NCBI RefSeq assembly: GCF_008807375.1
Contig: NZ_CP043311.1
Location: 5,684,001 to 5,748,000, forward strand
DNA length: 64,000 bases
From: Pseudomonas lalkuanensis
GTDB lineage: Bacteria > Pseudomonadota > Gammaproteobacteria > Pseudomonadales > Pseudomonadaceae
Direction of reading: 5' to 3'
Shown here: piece after piece, positions 9,001-16,838 of the stretch
Numbering within the stretch: the first letter of the stretch is position 1
How the letters are laid out: every line of letters begins with the position of its first letter
Translations under genes and position numbers: made by a program
The notes under the pieces: generated by a model
Seen by the model: only the letters and a program-made list of their open reading frames with translations
Database searches by the model: none
What the model was told of the DNA's origin: nothing

Positions 9001-11085
9001 GGCGGAAATCAGGCCCTTTATATTCTTAAGAGTCTGGTCGATGCGCAGGGTCAGGGACTGGGCGCTGAGTAGCTTGCCGCTGCTGTTGTCGAGGCTACGC
9101 GCGGCCAGGGTGAAGGCCTGCTGGCTGGAGATTTCACCGCCCTGGTTGCGGACATCACCCGGGTTCTTCAGCAACAACCGGCCGGGCGCGTTGAGCAGGC
9201 CGCCGCTGTTGCTCAGGGTGCCGCCATTGAGGTCCAGGTCGAGTTCGGAGTTGCTGTACAGCTTGCCGCCGTCCTGCTGGTCCAGCCCGGCGATGCTGGC
9301 CGTCAGCTTGCCATTGCTGGCGATCCGGCCTGAATTGCGGTTATCCACAAGACCGGTTTGCAAATCCAGGGTCGAACCACTGGTGAGTTGACCGGCGCGG
9401 TTATCCAGGGAGCCCGCCTGAACCCTGGCGGCGCCATTGGCGCCAATCCGGCCTTGGTCGTGGTTGTCGAGTTTGCCCGCTACCTGCACATCGAGGTCGC
9501 CCTGGCTGCTGACATCGCCTTGCTGGCTGTTATCGAGGCTGGTGACCTTGACCTGCAGTTGCTGGTTGGCGCCAAGGCTGCCGCCCTGGTTGTTCACCGC
9601 GCCACTGGCTTGCAGTTGCAGCGTCTGTTCGCCGATGACCTTGCCGCTGCGATTGTCGATGCTGCCGGCCTGCAGCGAGACGCCGGTTCGGCTGGACAGC
9701 TCACCACCCCGGTTGTCCAGCTGGCCCAGCTGGGCCTGCACCTGGCTGGCGCCGTTCAACAGCCCGGCCTGGTTGTCCAGTTCGACGGCGCTGAGCGCCA
9801 GGTCGCCCCCGGTCAGCACCCGGCCCCGGCGGTTGTCCAGCTTGCCAGCAGAGACACGGGCATTGCCTTGGGCGCTGAGGGTGCCGCCCTGGTTGCCCAG
9901 GGTCTGGCTGACATTGACGTCGAGGTTGCCACTGGCCACCAGACTGCCGCTGTTGCGCAAGGCCTTTGCCGAGGCATACAGGTCGCCTGTGGCATTGCGG
10001 CTGCCGTCCGGGTTGACTCCGGCCTCGATAACGCCCTGGTTGCCAAGCTGGCCACCACTGGAAAGGCGAACCTCGTTGCGGGCAGCGAGGCCCTGGTGGT
10101 TTTCCAGGTCACCTTGAGTGACCAGGGTCGCGCTGCCGCCGGCATAGGTCTTCCCGATGAGTTCGGCGCTTTGGGCATTCACACGCAGATCGCCGCTGGC
10201 CGCTGCCTGCGCCAGGATCAGCTTGCCGTTGGCGTCGATCTTGATATCTCCACCACTGGCGGCCATGTCGCCCGCCAGCCTCACGCCAACGCCCGCCTCG
10301 GTACCCACCAGGCGAATGGCGTCGGCGTACATGCCGCCCAGGGCGGAGCTGTCGATGGCCAGTCCGGGCTGTGCACTGCCATCGTCAGCACGCGCGGTCG
10401 CCGCGAGGCTGTCGGCCTTCACATCATTACGACCGGTGACGATGTCCAGGTTCCGGGCATGAAGTTCGGCATTGAGCTTGGCGCTGCGAGTGATCAGGTC
10501 GAACTGGTCGATATTGCTGGCGTTGAGGCCAGCGCCTTCGATGGCAATGTCACCACCGTCCACCTCGAATCGATCGAGCCGTCCTGCGTCGACCACGGGC
10601 TTACCGGTGCTCAGGGTGGCGCGCGGGGTGTTGGTGAAACCGCAGCCGCTACAGGTGATGCCGTGGGGGTTGGCGACAATTATCCGGGCTGACTGGCCGG
10701 CGACCTCGGTATAGCCGGACAGGCGGCTGCGGTTGCCACCGGTGACCTCGTTGAGGATGGTGCTGGCGGCACGGCCCTGCAGGTTTGGGTTGCCAATGAT
10801 GATCCCGCCCAACTGGGTGGACTGGGTCTTGTTAGTCGCGTTATTGAGGATCAGGCCCTGATGGCCAACGTTGTACTCACGGAATTTGTTGTGGGACAGC
10901 CCACTGCCGTTGGGCGTGGCGATGTTGACCACCGGCACGCCATTGCCGGCCTGTCCCAGCTGCGTGTTGCCCCCGGCGGCCTTGTCCACCGCAAGTTCGG
11001 CGGCGGCAGCAACGATCGGATCGAGAAACAGGATACCGACCAGTGCCAGGGCGATGCATTGGTTGAGGGGGCTGCGAACGTCCAT
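1..11085 (-). CDS. Two-partner secretion exoprotein (TpsA/FhaB/CdiA family), C-terminus beyond left edge
   Basis: Partial: one reading frame stays open from the ATG at 11085 to base 1 (3,695 codons; frame checked at six points). A leader of about 27 residues is followed by the TPS secretion domain, with NPHGITCSGCGF at residues 138-149, the conserved region recognised by the TpsB pore. Residues about 400-2500 are haemagglutinin-type beta-helix repeats of the form LDNxGGxL every 20-22 residues. Near residue 2985 comes the FLSSDYLLG block typical of CdiA/FHA proteins, then haemagglutinin repeats of the second type. Near residues 3565-3660 is a Gly/Ala-rich hydrophobic stretch and GDLGAVFKD, resembling the DUF637 pre-toxin region. 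This order suggests a contact-dependent inhibition CdiA or a large adhesin. The toxin/effector tip and any immunity gene are outside the window, so the choice is open. The ribosome site GAGAGGA precedes the start; the partner tpsB is 101 bp upstream. Confidence 0.93.
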   Translation of the reverse strand, partial: MDVRSPLNQCIALALVGILFLDPIVAAAAELAVDKAAGGNTQLGQAGNGVPVVNIATPNGSGLSHNKFREYNVGHQGLILNNATNKTQSTQLGGIIIGNPNLQGRAASTILNEVTGGNRSRLSGYTEVAGQSARIIVANPHGITCSGCGFTNTPRATLSTGKPVVDAGRLDRFEVDGGDIAIEGAGLNASNIDQFDLITRSAKLNAELHARNLDIVTGRNDVKADSLAATARADDGSAQPGLAIDSSALGGMYADAIRLVGTEAGVGVRLAGDMAASGGDIKIDANGKLILAQAAASGDLRVNAQSAELIGKTYAGGSATLVTQGDLENHQGLAARNEVRLSSGGQLGNQGVIEAGVNPDGSRNATGDLYASAKALRNSGSLVASGNLDVNVSQTLGNQGGTLSAQGNARVSAGKLDNRRGRVLTGGDLALSAVELDNQAGLLNGASQVQAQLGQLDNRGGELSSRTGVSLQAGSIDNRSGKVIGEQTLQLQASGAVNNQGGSLGANQQLQVKVTSLDNSQQGDVSSQGDLDVQVAGKLDNHDQGRIGANGAARVQAGSLDNRAGQLTSGSTLDLQTGLVDNRNSGRIASNGKLTASIAGLDQQDGGKLYSNSELDLDLNGGTLSNSGGLLNAPGRLLLKNPGDVRNQGGEISSQQAFTLAARSLDNSSGKLLSAQSLTLRIDQTLKNIKGLISAAALDVRSASLDNGGGLLTGTGDLLLRVGSQVGNRSGEISSGGVTRLEAASLDNQGGDLLGDNGLVVSLSGALDNQGGTLGAGHDLELQAASVDNRRGTLVAEGALNARVSGQFDNHEQGRLLAQGSMAIQANRLDNRAGQVSGQGSVAIDTNQLNNGSGRLAANGPLVLHTDQLDNQSGRITASGPLSLEAEEVQNAQGRIASQGDLRATLGTLAQHGGELVAQGSLQLRARSLDNRQGGLVGSTKALKLQVGEIDNRGGELSSQARVSLVGQRLDNSGGKLLAGNQLALAVDRLINQTKGLIFGRQATSVDVHRLDNSGGTLGSATSLVIALAPKVGGLEGELVNRQGLISSEGTLALQASRIDNQGGVLSSAADLGLVSAAQLDNKGGSIVSDGNLAVASANLDNSEAGVLSAKGNARIDTGALNNRQGGQLTTAGTLDLDAGQVDNSANGRIAAGQSLTAKVTALDQHDGGELFSKADLDLDLQQGLLNNDNGGLINSPGQLLLRNLAQVSNRGGEISSQQGFTLAAQQLDNSGGKLLSNQALVLRIAQALDNAKGAIAAKGLDVRAASLDNTGGLIDSRDPLSLVVAGHFANQGGIVSANGKLDLEAASLDNRAGEIASKGDVLAAVGSLDQRGGLLIAQGGMRLEGQRLDNRGEGLVSAAKGLTLDIDDIDNRAGEFSSQETVQISGRQLDNSDEGRLLAGTRLGLAVDRVINRSKGLISGKTGFELDGLSLDNSGGRLISLQTVDIALQGALSNGRGLISSEGRLELSAGSLDNNAGSLSSAGAMAITSRGALGNDSGQLVTDGPLLLSSASLSNRQGALSAKGQTQLTTGELDNSQGQLISADTLTLTSGKLINNGGRIGSDSALSASVTRLEQQGGQLFSNASLSLDLQGGDLDNRQGLINAPDQLLLKNLGNVNNQAGEISSQQAFTLAARSLDNTSGKLLSVQALTLRLDQVLANLKGLIVGSQLDIRAASLTNSGGTLTSRSDTRIDASGTLVNDDKGLINATQQLRLNAGTLDNRGGYLLAGSALDLRAQGIDNRNGGLINSQGGLDLQAGRLDSSGGGEVSAKGALNLVLDQFIQHQGRLIGASGLSLDLKGGDLDNQGGLILAQGPLSLSRLRDLANQNGEISSSQGFTLALRNLDNSGGKLFSSGQLGLAGAALNNHGGLLSGWQGLSVSGQSLDNRNLGTLSSRSGNLTVDLRGALQNSGEGALASQGRLNVKTASLDNSGKGILSSGGDQQLDVAGSLNNSAGGQIDSGATLTLKATTLNNTAGSLQAQQALDLGATDLDNSSGTLVGNGAVTLDLLGTLGNANGQLASVGPLLVQRATRVDNQGGQIVSQGALTLNSGNLDNRNRGTLAANGTLLLSTTGAVLNDNDGLIYSRDAGVHIESASLGNSQGAIQAQGDLAIVTGDFSNLGGQALSQAGNLDIAASNLDNRDGTLASLQGWIKARLGGWLNNGSHGGKGGTVQGQSLDLAASAVVNQGGHLSAVAGNALLVTTSLDNSQGGLYAKQLLQVTGNSLTNAGQIAAQSIDFSLAGALNNQHGIIESDTSLTLGAASLDNQGGQLRALGGSGRTQLNVQGSLDNRSGILETANTDFGLAAGSFQNAGGKLLHVGSGAFDISLPNVVHAGGSIVTNGGLTLNADSWTNSTAIQAGRLTVNVGQFHQTASGQLLAGKAFTGSGDNWTNDGLIASDGTLSLNLSGIYGGSGRVTSLGDLDLSATQLTLPTPGRITGGGNTSIAVVGQLDNSGVITSAGGLTVSAGALNNYGTLGSAQQLRLVTPNLLNQNGLIFGGGDMALRVGNFTNRYADVYSLGALSIAANDAGGYSTLLENISATIESAGDMSLAAASIINRKDFFSVSERLVAGSITFHCYDCKGRHYDLDYFVNEEIERTVTADSAASTIAAGNNLSVSSSNFNNQHSLVSAAGNITINTGTFNNEGAATESIVRSRTFRKTDDTEPSSVFYGLINGQLAEYNHYNSKYVHQYTKKIGGRDPVEIILRTDQQVTSTPNPNFNPSFEHGIPDRFYSYILASSSETTINSGVAANAIVQAGGNVSINASSSLGNGVSRSNVTHAGGSNKVSDTSVGSGTGGTVVQIKAQLPPDLAQQQVNPLTLPGFSIPSEQNGLFRLSSIAASDTDATLADQGPQSWNIAGGSIGLAQRERDLTDTQARHAQIDERGPARIGTGQMELGNRLLIEGVNVGTIRVETGGASTGVVVPERTDVTGTPSQGDAVTGVPGGTSNPPTQTVDRVQGLPATSGQSKPHKYLVETNPELTSLKQFLSSDYLLGNLGYDPDQAQKRLGDGLYEQRLVREAIAARTGQRFLDGLTSDEAMFRYLMDNAVASKQQLGLSVGVSLSAAQVAALTHDIVWLEEHEVNGEKVLVPVLYLAQANNRLAPNGALIQGKVVVLISGGELSNQGTLRASNNLSATAGNIINGGLIEAGNRLDLLATDSIRNAQGGIISGRDVSATALTGDIINERSQGSLLHAGPSTRQDSVMDNAARIEAGNNLSLSAGRDLANIGSVLSAGGNASLSAGRDLLIASATEVDTAEGHAKKSRWTETDITQHRSEVQIGGDLKIEAGRDLAVIASRVGVGGDVDLAAGRDLDIASAANESHYEYHYKGGGKKLDIQNDQVRQQGSEITAGGGLSLVSGNDLSITASRLEAGDEAYLYAGNDLSLLAAEDSDYSLYDKKNKGSFGSKKTQRDDVTDVRNIGSEIISGGDLTLVSEGDQRYQKAKLESGADLTLDSGGVIAFEAVKDLHQESHEKSKSDLAWTSMKGKGTTDETVRQSELVAQGDLIIQAVDGLKIDLKHIDQQTVSQTIDAMVQADPNLAWIKELEQRGDVDWQRVKEIHDSFKYSHSGLGAGAQLAIAIVMAATVGPAAGAAVGGGTGGAIVGAVAATAATKGSVSVINNQGDLGAVFKDVTSKESLKDYVVAGATAGLTSSLFDKLFGTQTNTFTDKVNNVDLGTLEGVGNFAGNQLAQSGT

Positions 11086-11186
11086 GTGTTTCCTCTCGGG
11101 CGGCCGCTACACGACCGCGCAACGCTGAATCAAAGCCCGCTCGGAAAGGTCCGGGAACGGGGCGAAATGTCTGGTAGGTCGACTCG

Positions 11187-12881
11187 CTAGAAGAAGGCGT
11201 CGACACGGAAATAGATCGGGCTCTCGCGCTGTTCAATCAGGTCGGGGCGCTCCAGCGAACGGGCGAATGTCACCGAAGCGGCGAGGTACTGCCCGCGCAG
11301 GTTCAGCTCGATGGCGTCGCCACTCATGCGCCCATGCGCCTGCGGGTTGTGCCGGTTGCCATGGATCACGCCCAGGTCATAGGCCAGTGCCGCGCCGTAC
11401 TCGTGGAACCATGGCTGCAGCGGCTCCCAGGTGATCGCCCGACGCCAGCGCAACTGATTGCGCCAATAGCCGCCGCTATCCCCGGACAGGGACTGGTCCT
11501 TGAACCCGCGTACCGAGCTGAGGCCGCCGAGGCTGACGCGCTGGGGGCCGAACAGCACGTCTTCGCTGCGCTGCCCGTAGGCGAGGCTGTCGAAACTGAA
11601 GTGTTCGCCCCAGAGCTGGAAGGGCTGCAGGTAGCTGAGGGTGAGGCTGTACTTGGTGTAGCGAGCTACCGGCTCGCTGCCATGGGGATCGCCCGATCCC
11701 TGAGCGTCCAGCGCGCCGATTCCGCGCTGCAGGCCGGCATCCAGGTTGACGAAGGCAGTACCTATGCGACGGCCATGGTTGAAGCCCAGCTGACTTTCAG
11801 TGAGTCGCGTGCTGGAAACGTCAACCAGGGCGTTGTCGATGTAGTTGCGGGTGCGCAGATGGCTGAGGCCAAGGTTGAAAGCCGTCTTGCTCAGGTTGTC
11901 GCGGTGCAGGACGCGCTCGGCGCGCAGCTGGTGGGTCTTGCTGTCGCCATCCAGGGCGAAGGCGAATCCGGAGCTGTCATTGCGGGTGCGGTAGTAGCTC
12001 TGGCTGTAGTTGTAGCTGAACGTCCACCAGCCCCAGGGCAGGCTGTAGTAGAGGCTCTGGTTGTCGGAGTGGCGCCACTGGTCGCTGACCGCATCGCTAT
12101 TGGCCCGCAGGCTGAGCTGGTCGGCCAGGCCCAGCGGGCTGTCCCAATCCAGACCGAGCCCCATCTGCTGCTCACCAGTGCTGATGTCGCCATCGTTGCT
12201 ACGCGTGACCGAGGCTCGCCAGGCCTTGCTGCGAGTGCCCTTGAGGTGCATGCGGCTGCCACCGACCTGTTCGCCGGGCACCAGCTCCAGCTGCGCCTGG
12301 CGGGATGGCAGGCGGTTCAGATGGTCAACCAGTTGCTCCAGCTCCCGCAGATTGAGCACCTCGCCGGTACGGCCGGGGAAGGTCATGGCCAGCTCGCGTT
12401 CGCTGGCGAGTTCGGAGCTGTCGAGGCCTTCCAGCTTGCCCTCGACGACGATGATCTCGAGCCTGCCGGTGGAGAGGTCCTGCTGCGGCAGATAGGCGCG
12501 GGTGGTGACGTAGCCCCGATCCAGGTAGTGGCCGGTGATCAGTTTGAGCAGTTCGTTGAGCCGGGGGACACCGAGGCAGTGGCCGATGAAGGAGGCCAGC
12601 AGTTCATCTCGCTCGCCTTGCGCCAGAAGCGTTGCGCCCTGGATATCGATCTGGCGGATCTCGAAGCAGTGCCCCTCCTCTACTATCTGCGCCGTGGCGC
12701 TTTCGAAGGACCTGCCGGGTAGTTGCTGGAGCTCTTCCAGGCGCTTCTGCTGTTCCTGCAGCAGGCGCTCCTGTCGCTCACGGATCAGGTCGCGGTCGCC
12801 GGGCGAGACTTCCGCCAGTACAACCAACGGCGTGAACGTCACCAGCAGTAAAACGGGGGCGATAAATCGAGAAAAGAGCAA
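11187..12881 (-). CDS. TpsB/ShlB/FhaC-family outer-membrane transporter
   Basis: 564 residues, the usual length for the family. It forms the outer-membrane beta-barrel that exports and folds the adjacent exoprotein. Residues 1-23 are a signal peptide; residues 30-50 are a charged Gln/Glu/Arg helix (the plug helix H1 position). A POTRA_2 domain runs from about 70 to 145 (CFEIRQIDIQGATLL), then a second POTRA with the RAYLPQQDLSTGRLEI motif, then a ShlB barrel ending in a terminal aromatic strand (FRVDAFF). The start is a TTG: it is the only start that includes the whole signal peptide, and AAGGA sits 7 bases before it. Same strand as tpsA and 101 bp upstream, the cdiB-cdiA order. Substrate specificity beyond its neighbour cannot be read. 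Confidence 0.94.
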   Translation of the reverse strand: MLFSRFIAPVLLLVTFTPLVVLAEVSPGDRDLIRERQERLLQEQQKRLEELQQLPGRSFESATAQIVEEGHCFEIRQIDIQGATLLAQGERDELLASFIGHCLGVPRLNELLKLITGHYLDRGYVTTRAYLPQQDLSTGRLEIIVVEGKLEGLDSSELASERELAMTFPGRTGEVLNLRELEQLVDHLNRLPSRQAQLELVPGEQVGGSRMHLKGTRSKAWRASVTRSNDGDISTGEQQMGLGLDWDSPLGLADQLSLRANSDAVSDQWRHSDNQSLYYSLPWGWWTFSYNYSQSYYRTRNDSSGFAFALDGDSKTHQLRAERVLHRDNLSKTAFNLGLSHLRTRNYIDNALVDVSSTRLTESQLGFNHGRRIGTAFVNLDAGLQRGIGALDAQGSGDPHGSEPVARYTKYSLTLSYLQPFQLWGEHFSFDSLAYGQRSEDVLFGPQRVSLGGLSSVRGFKDQSLSGDSGGYWRNQLRWRRAITWEPLQPWFHEYGAALAYDLGVIHGNRHNPQAHGRMSGDAIELNLRGQYLAASVTFARSLERPDLIEQRESPIYFRVDAFF

Positions 12882-13051
12882 CGGGCAGTCCTTCGCAATC
12901 GACTGGGTTCAAACCGATGCGAATGGAAGCAGTCATCCGTATGGGGGTATGCAGGACGGCAACTTAGCCAGCAGTGGAAATTTCGCTATTGCCTGTGTGA
13001 AGGAGAGTTCGTACGGGACCGAAGACCCAGAGGCTGGCTGGGCGCCCAACA

Positions 13052-13087
13052 AAAAGCCCCCGCCGGATCACTCCGGCGGGGGCTTTT
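13052..13087 (-). terminator. Rho-independent terminator of typA
   Basis: A stem of about 15 bp (AAAAGCCCCCGCCGG against its complement) with a six-base loop is followed on the minus strand by a T-rich run. It lies just past the typA stop and upstream of tpsB, so it separates the house-keeping gene from the secretion locus. Confidence 0.88.
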
Positions 13088-13104
13088 CAATTCACTGCGC
13101 GAGG

Positions 13105-14922
13105 TTAGACCTTGCTGCGCTCGTAGCGCTTGCGGTCGTTCTCGTTGAGCAGCTTCTTGCGCAGGCGGATGGACTTCGGAGTCACTTCCACCAGCTCGTC
13201 TTCGTCGATGAATTCCAGAGCCTGTTCCAGGGTGAACTTCAGCGCCGGGGTCAGCTGGATGGTTTCGTCCTTGCCGGAAGCGCGCATGTTGTCGAGCTTC
13301 TTGGCCTTGGTGGGGTTGATCACCAGGTCGTTGTCGCGGCTGTGGATGCCGGCCAGCTGGCCTTCGTAGACTTCGTCGCCCGGGGACAGGAACAGCTTGC
13401 CGCGGTCCTGCAGGGTTTCCAGGGAGTAGGTCAGCGCGGTGCCGGTGGCCATGGAGACCAGTACGCCGTTCTGGCGGTGAGCGACGTCACCGGCCTTCAC
13501 CGGACCGTAGTGGTCGAAGGTGGAGGTCAGGATACCGGTACCCGAGGTCATGGTCAGGAAGGCGTTACGGAAGCCGATCAGGCCGCGAGCCGGGATGATG
13601 TATTCCAGGCGGATACGGCCCTTGCCGTCGGGGATCATGTTGGTCATGTCGCCCTTGCGCAGACCCATCTGCTCCATCACCGGACCCTGGTGCTGTTCCT
13701 CGATGTCGATGGTGACGTTCTCGTAGGGTTCCTGCTTGACGCCGTCCTTCTCGATGATCACCACTTCCGGGCGGCCCACGGCCAGCTCGAAGCCTTCGCG
13801 GCGCATGGTTTCGATCAGTACGGACAGGTGCAGTTCACCACGGCCGGACACCTTGAACTTCTCGGCGGAGTCGCCGGCTTCGACGCGCAGGGCAACGTTG
13901 TGCAGCAGCTCCTTGTCCAGACGGTCCTTGATGTTGCGGCTGGTGACGAACTTGCCTTCGCGGCCGGCGAACGGCGAGTCGTTGACCTGGAAGGTCATGC
14001 TCACGGTCGGCTGGTCAACGGTCAGCGGCGGACGGGCTTCGACGTTCTGCGGGTCGCACAGGGTGTCGGAGATGAACAGCTCTTCCATGCCGGATACGCA
14101 GACGATGTCGCCGGCTTCGGCTTCGGACACTTCCACGCGCTGCAGGCCCGAGTGGCCCATGATCTTCAGGATACGGCCGTTGCGGCGGGTGCCGTCGTCG
14201 CTGATGGCGACTACCTGGGTGTTGGACTTGACGCGGCCACGGGCGATACGGCCGATGCCGATCACGCCGAGGAAGCTGTTGTAGTCCAGCTGGGAGATCT
14301 GCATCTGGAACGGGCCGTCGACGTCGACGTCCGGAACCGGCACGTGGTCGATGATGGCCTGGAACAGGGCGTCCATGTTGTCGTCCATCTTCTCGTGGTC
14401 CAGACCGGCGATGCCGTTCAGGGCGCTGGCGTAGACGATCGGGAAGTCCAGCTGCTCGTCGGTGGCGCCGAGGTTGTCGAACAGGTCGAAGATCTGGTCG
14501 ATGACCCAGTCAGGACGCGCGCCCGGACGGTCGATCTTGTTCACCACCACGATCGGACGCAGGCCGGCCTTGAAGGCCTTCTGGGTCACGAAGCGGGTCT
14601 GCGGCATGGGGCCGTCCTGGGCGTCCACCACCAGCAGTACGGAGTCCACCATGGACATCACGCGCTCCACTTCACCGCCGAAGTCGGCGTGGCCGGGGGT
14701 GTCCACGATGTTGATGTTGTAGCCATTCCACTTGATGGCGGTGTTCTTCGCCAGGATGGTGATGCCGCGCTCTTTTTCCTGGTCGTTGGAGTCCATCACG
14801 CGCTCGCTTTCCGCTTCTTTGCGGTCGAGGGTGCCGGACAGCTTCAGGAGCTTGTCCACCAGGGTGGTCTTGCCATGGTCGACGTGGGCGATGATGGCGA
14901 TATTGCGGAGTTTTTCGATCAC
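13105..14922 (-). CDS. typA: Translational GTPase TypA/BipA
   Basis: 605 residues, full length for the family. A ribosome-associated GTPase of the EF-G/LepA group, involved in assembly of the large ribosomal subunit and stress adaptation. The G domain is complete: P-loop AHVDHGKT near residue 12, switch [12 protein letters not shown]3 DTPGHADF, G4 NKID. Elongation-factor domains II, III and V and the BipA-specific C-terminal domain follow, ending in the usual Lys/Arg-rich tail. Own terminator at 13052-13087. It stands alone between tpsB and thiI on the same strand. Confidence 0.98.
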   Translation of the reverse strand: MIEKLRNIAIIAHVDHGKTTLVDKLLKLSGTLDRKEAESERVMDSNDQEKERGITILAKNTAIKWNGYNINIVDTPGHADFGGEVERVMSMVDSVLLVVDAQDGPMPQTRFVTQKAFKAGLRPIVVVNKIDRPGARPDWVIDQIFDLFDNLGATDEQLDFPIVYASALNGIAGLDHEKMDDNMDALFQAIIDHVPVPDVDVDGPFQMQISQLDYNSFLGVIGIGRIARGRVKSNTQVVAISDDGTRRNGRILKIMGHSGLQRVEVSEAEAGDIVCVSGMEELFISDTLCDPQNVEARPPLTVDQPTVSMTFQVNDSPFAGREGKFVTSRNIKDRLDKELLHNVALRVEAGDSAEKFKVSGRGELHLSVLIETMRREGFELAVGRPEVVIIEKDGVKQEPYENVTIDIEEQHQGPVMEQMGLRKGDMTNMIPDGKGRIRLEYIIPARGLIGFRNAFLTMTSGTGILTSTFDHYGPVKAGDVAHRQNGVLVSMATGTALTYSLETLQDRGKLFLSPGDEVYEGQLAGIHSRDNDLVINPTKAKKLDNMRASGKDETIQLTPALKFTLEQALEFIDEDELVEVTPKSIRLRKKLLNENDRKRYERSKV

Positions 14923-15048
14923 GTTTGTATCTCGATCAGAGGATTCGGTTTGCCGCGAATTCTAGGCGGCGCATATGAATGAAGTGCGAATCAGGGCCGG
15001 CAATCGGGTGGGCGATGGCGGATGCTGCCGCCGAACAGCCCTGGCTGT

Positions 15049-16503
15049 TTAGGCCGGGCGATAAACGCGCACATTGGCGTGCCCCTCGCTCAGCAAGTGG
15101 CGGGCATGCAGGCGGCTCATCACGCCCTTGTCGCAATACAGGAGGTACTGGCGGTTGGCGTCCAGTTCCTTGAAACGGTTGTTGACCGCGTAGAACGGCA
15201 GGGCCTGCACCTCGATGCCCGGCAACTCCAGCGGATCGTCTTCCTGGGCATCGGGATGGCGAATGTCGAGAACGATCTGGCCCGGCAGGGCTTCGTTCAC
15301 TTCTTCCACCTTGAGGTCCTGGCCCAGCTCGTCGATCACACGGTCGATCGGCACCAGGCGCGCACGTTCCAGGGCGCGTTCGAGGATGGCCATGTCGAAC
15401 TGCTCTTCCTCGTGCTCGATACGGCCGAGCTTGGCCCTGGTGGTCGGGTTCACCGAAATCACGCCGCAGTACTCGGGCATGTGCTTGGCGAACTCGGCGG
15501 TACCGATGCGGGTGGCGGTGTCGATGATGTCCTGCTTGTGGCTGGCGATCAGCGGGCGCAGCACCAGCATGTCGGTGGCCGAGTCGATCACCGAGAGGTT
15601 GGGCAGAGTCTGGCTGGACACCTGGGAAATGGCTTCGCCGGTGACCAGCGCATCCAGGTTCAGGCGGCGCGCCATGTGGGTGGAGGCGCGCAGCATCATG
15701 CGCTTGAGCACCACGCCCATCTGGCTGTTGTCGACCTTGCTGAGGATTTCACCGACCACTTCCTCGAAGGGCACGCTGATGAACAGCACGCGCTGGGAAC
15801 GGCCGAATTTTTCCCACAGGTAGTGGGCCACTTCCATCACGCCCAGTTCGTGGGCGCGGCCGCCGAGGTTGAAGAAGCAGAAGTGGGTCATCAGGCCGCG
15901 GCGCATCATCTGATAGGCGGCGACGGTGGAGTCGAAGCCACCGGACATCAGCACCAGGGTCTGCTCCAGGGAGCCCAGCGGGTAACCGCCGATGCCGTCG
16001 TGCTGGTGGTGGATGACGAACAGGCGCTGGTCGCGCACTTCCATCCGTACTTCCACTTCCGGGTTCTTCAGGGAAATGCCGGCGGCGTTGCACTCCTGGC
16101 GCAGGCGGCTGCCGACGTGGCGCTCCAGCTCCATCGAGGTGAATTCATGCTTGCCGGCGCGCTTGCAGCGCACGGCGAAAATCTTGCCGGGGATCTGGTC
16201 GGCGTAGTGCAGCTTGCACTTTTCCAGCACGTCGTCGAAGTCGCCCAGCGGGTACTCGTGCACTTCGAGGAAGTGGGTGATACCGGGGACGCAGGTCAGC
16301 CGCTCGATCATTTCGCGCAGGAGCTTCGGCTCGGTCTGGCGAGTCTGGACTTCAAGGTTGTCCCAGACACCGGTCACCTCGAGTTCCGGGTCCAGGTCTT
16401 TCAGGACCGCGCGGATGTTCTTCGAGAGCTGACGGATGAAATGCTTGCGCACCGGCCGGCTCTTGATGGTGATTTCCGGGAAGACTTTGACGATGAGTTT
16501 CAT
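15049..16503 (-). CDS. thiI: tRNA 4-thiouridine synthase / thiamine sulfur-transfer protein ThiI
   Basis: 484 residues. It thiolates uridine 8 of tRNA and supplies sulfur for the thiazole of thiamine. An N-terminal ferredoxin-like plus THUMP region starts [17 protein letters not shown]. The PP-loop adenylating motif is SGGFDSTVA near residue 186. A C-terminal rhodanese domain carries YCDKGVMSR, whose Cys is the persulfide carrier, so this is the long, rhodanese-fused form of gammaproteobacteria. The frame continues 53 codons upstream, but the ATG at 16503 is chosen because family members start exactly there; the extension runs into the glnA control region. Divergent from glnA. Confidence 0.96.
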   Translation of the reverse strand: MKLIVKVFPEITIKSRPVRKHFIRQLSKNIRAVLKDLDPELEVTGVWDNLEVQTRQTEPKLLREMIERLTCVPGITHFLEVHEYPLGDFDDVLEKCKLHYADQIPGKIFAVRCKRAGKHEFTSMELERHVGSRLRQECNAAGISLKNPEVEVRMEVRDQRLFVIHHQHDGIGGYPLGSLEQTLVLMSGGFDSTVAAYQMMRRGLMTHFCFFNLGGRAHELGVMEVAHYLWEKFGRSQRVLFISVPFEEVVGEILSKVDNSQMGVVLKRMMLRASTHMARRLNLDALVTGEAISQVSSQTLPNLSVIDSATDMLVLRPLIASHKQDIIDTATRIGTAEFAKHMPEYCGVISVNPTTRAKLGRIEHEEEQFDMAILERALERARLVPIDRVIDELGQDLKVEEVNEALPGQIVLDIRHPDAQEDDPLELPGIEVQALPFYAVNNRFKELDANRQYLLYCDKGVMSRLHARHLLSEGHANVRVYRPA

Positions 16504-16600
16504 GAAAAACAGCGCGTGGACGGCGGCCGAAAAAGAGGGGCGCGGATTATAGCGGAAATTGTTCAAGCTTTGACCAAATTCCTTCAGCAAAGCCCGCATC

Positions 16601-16646
16601 GCACCAAAATGGTTCACATGCACCACTGCGAGCACGAAAAAGGTGC
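16601..16646 (+). promoter_or_regulatory. Tandem NtrC binding sites upstream of glnA
   Basis: Two imperfect palindromes of the NtrC form GCACC-N5-GGTGC: GCACCAAAATGGTTC at 16601-16615 and GCACGAAAAAGGTGC at 16632-16646. Their centres fall near -138 and -107 relative to the start inferred from the sigma-54 element at 16720, almost the same positions as the two strong NtrC sites at E. coli glnAp2. Assignment is by pattern and spacing. Confidence 0.82.
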
Positions 16647-16719
16647 GCAAAATTGCGCTCAATCAGGGCCAAGCCCCCGCCAGGCGCGAGTTTTAGGGCT
16701 TCTGCCCATAACGGGGCAC

Positions 16720-16735
16720 TGGCACGCTAATTGCT
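16720..16735 (+). promoter_or_regulatory. Sigma-54 promoter of glnA
   Basis: TGGCACGCTAATTGCT matches the sigma-54 consensus TGGCACG-N4-TTGCW, with GG and GC separated by the required ten bases. The inferred transcript starts near 16746, giving a leader of about 93 bases before the glnA ATG. Confidence 0.92.
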
Positions 16736-16838
16736 CCCTTGTGAGGCAGGTCGCCCTGGCGGACTATCCCGCCCCGGCTTCACTACGAATTCTTTGAGGG
16801 GTTAACGGTTCCCGCCCCCTTTCCATCCGGAGGACAAC

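Noticed and set aside
3208..10692. Long forward open frames (up to 493 codons) opposite the giant exoprotein gene
   Set aside because: They are the complement of the haemagglutinin repeats; composition is monotonous Ala/Val/Gly/Leu, without ribosome sites or domain features.
12535..14982. 815-codon forward frame opposite typA
   Set aside because: The minus strand encodes an intact, fully conserved TypA; the forward frame is a GC-codon-bias shadow rich in His/Gly/Val.
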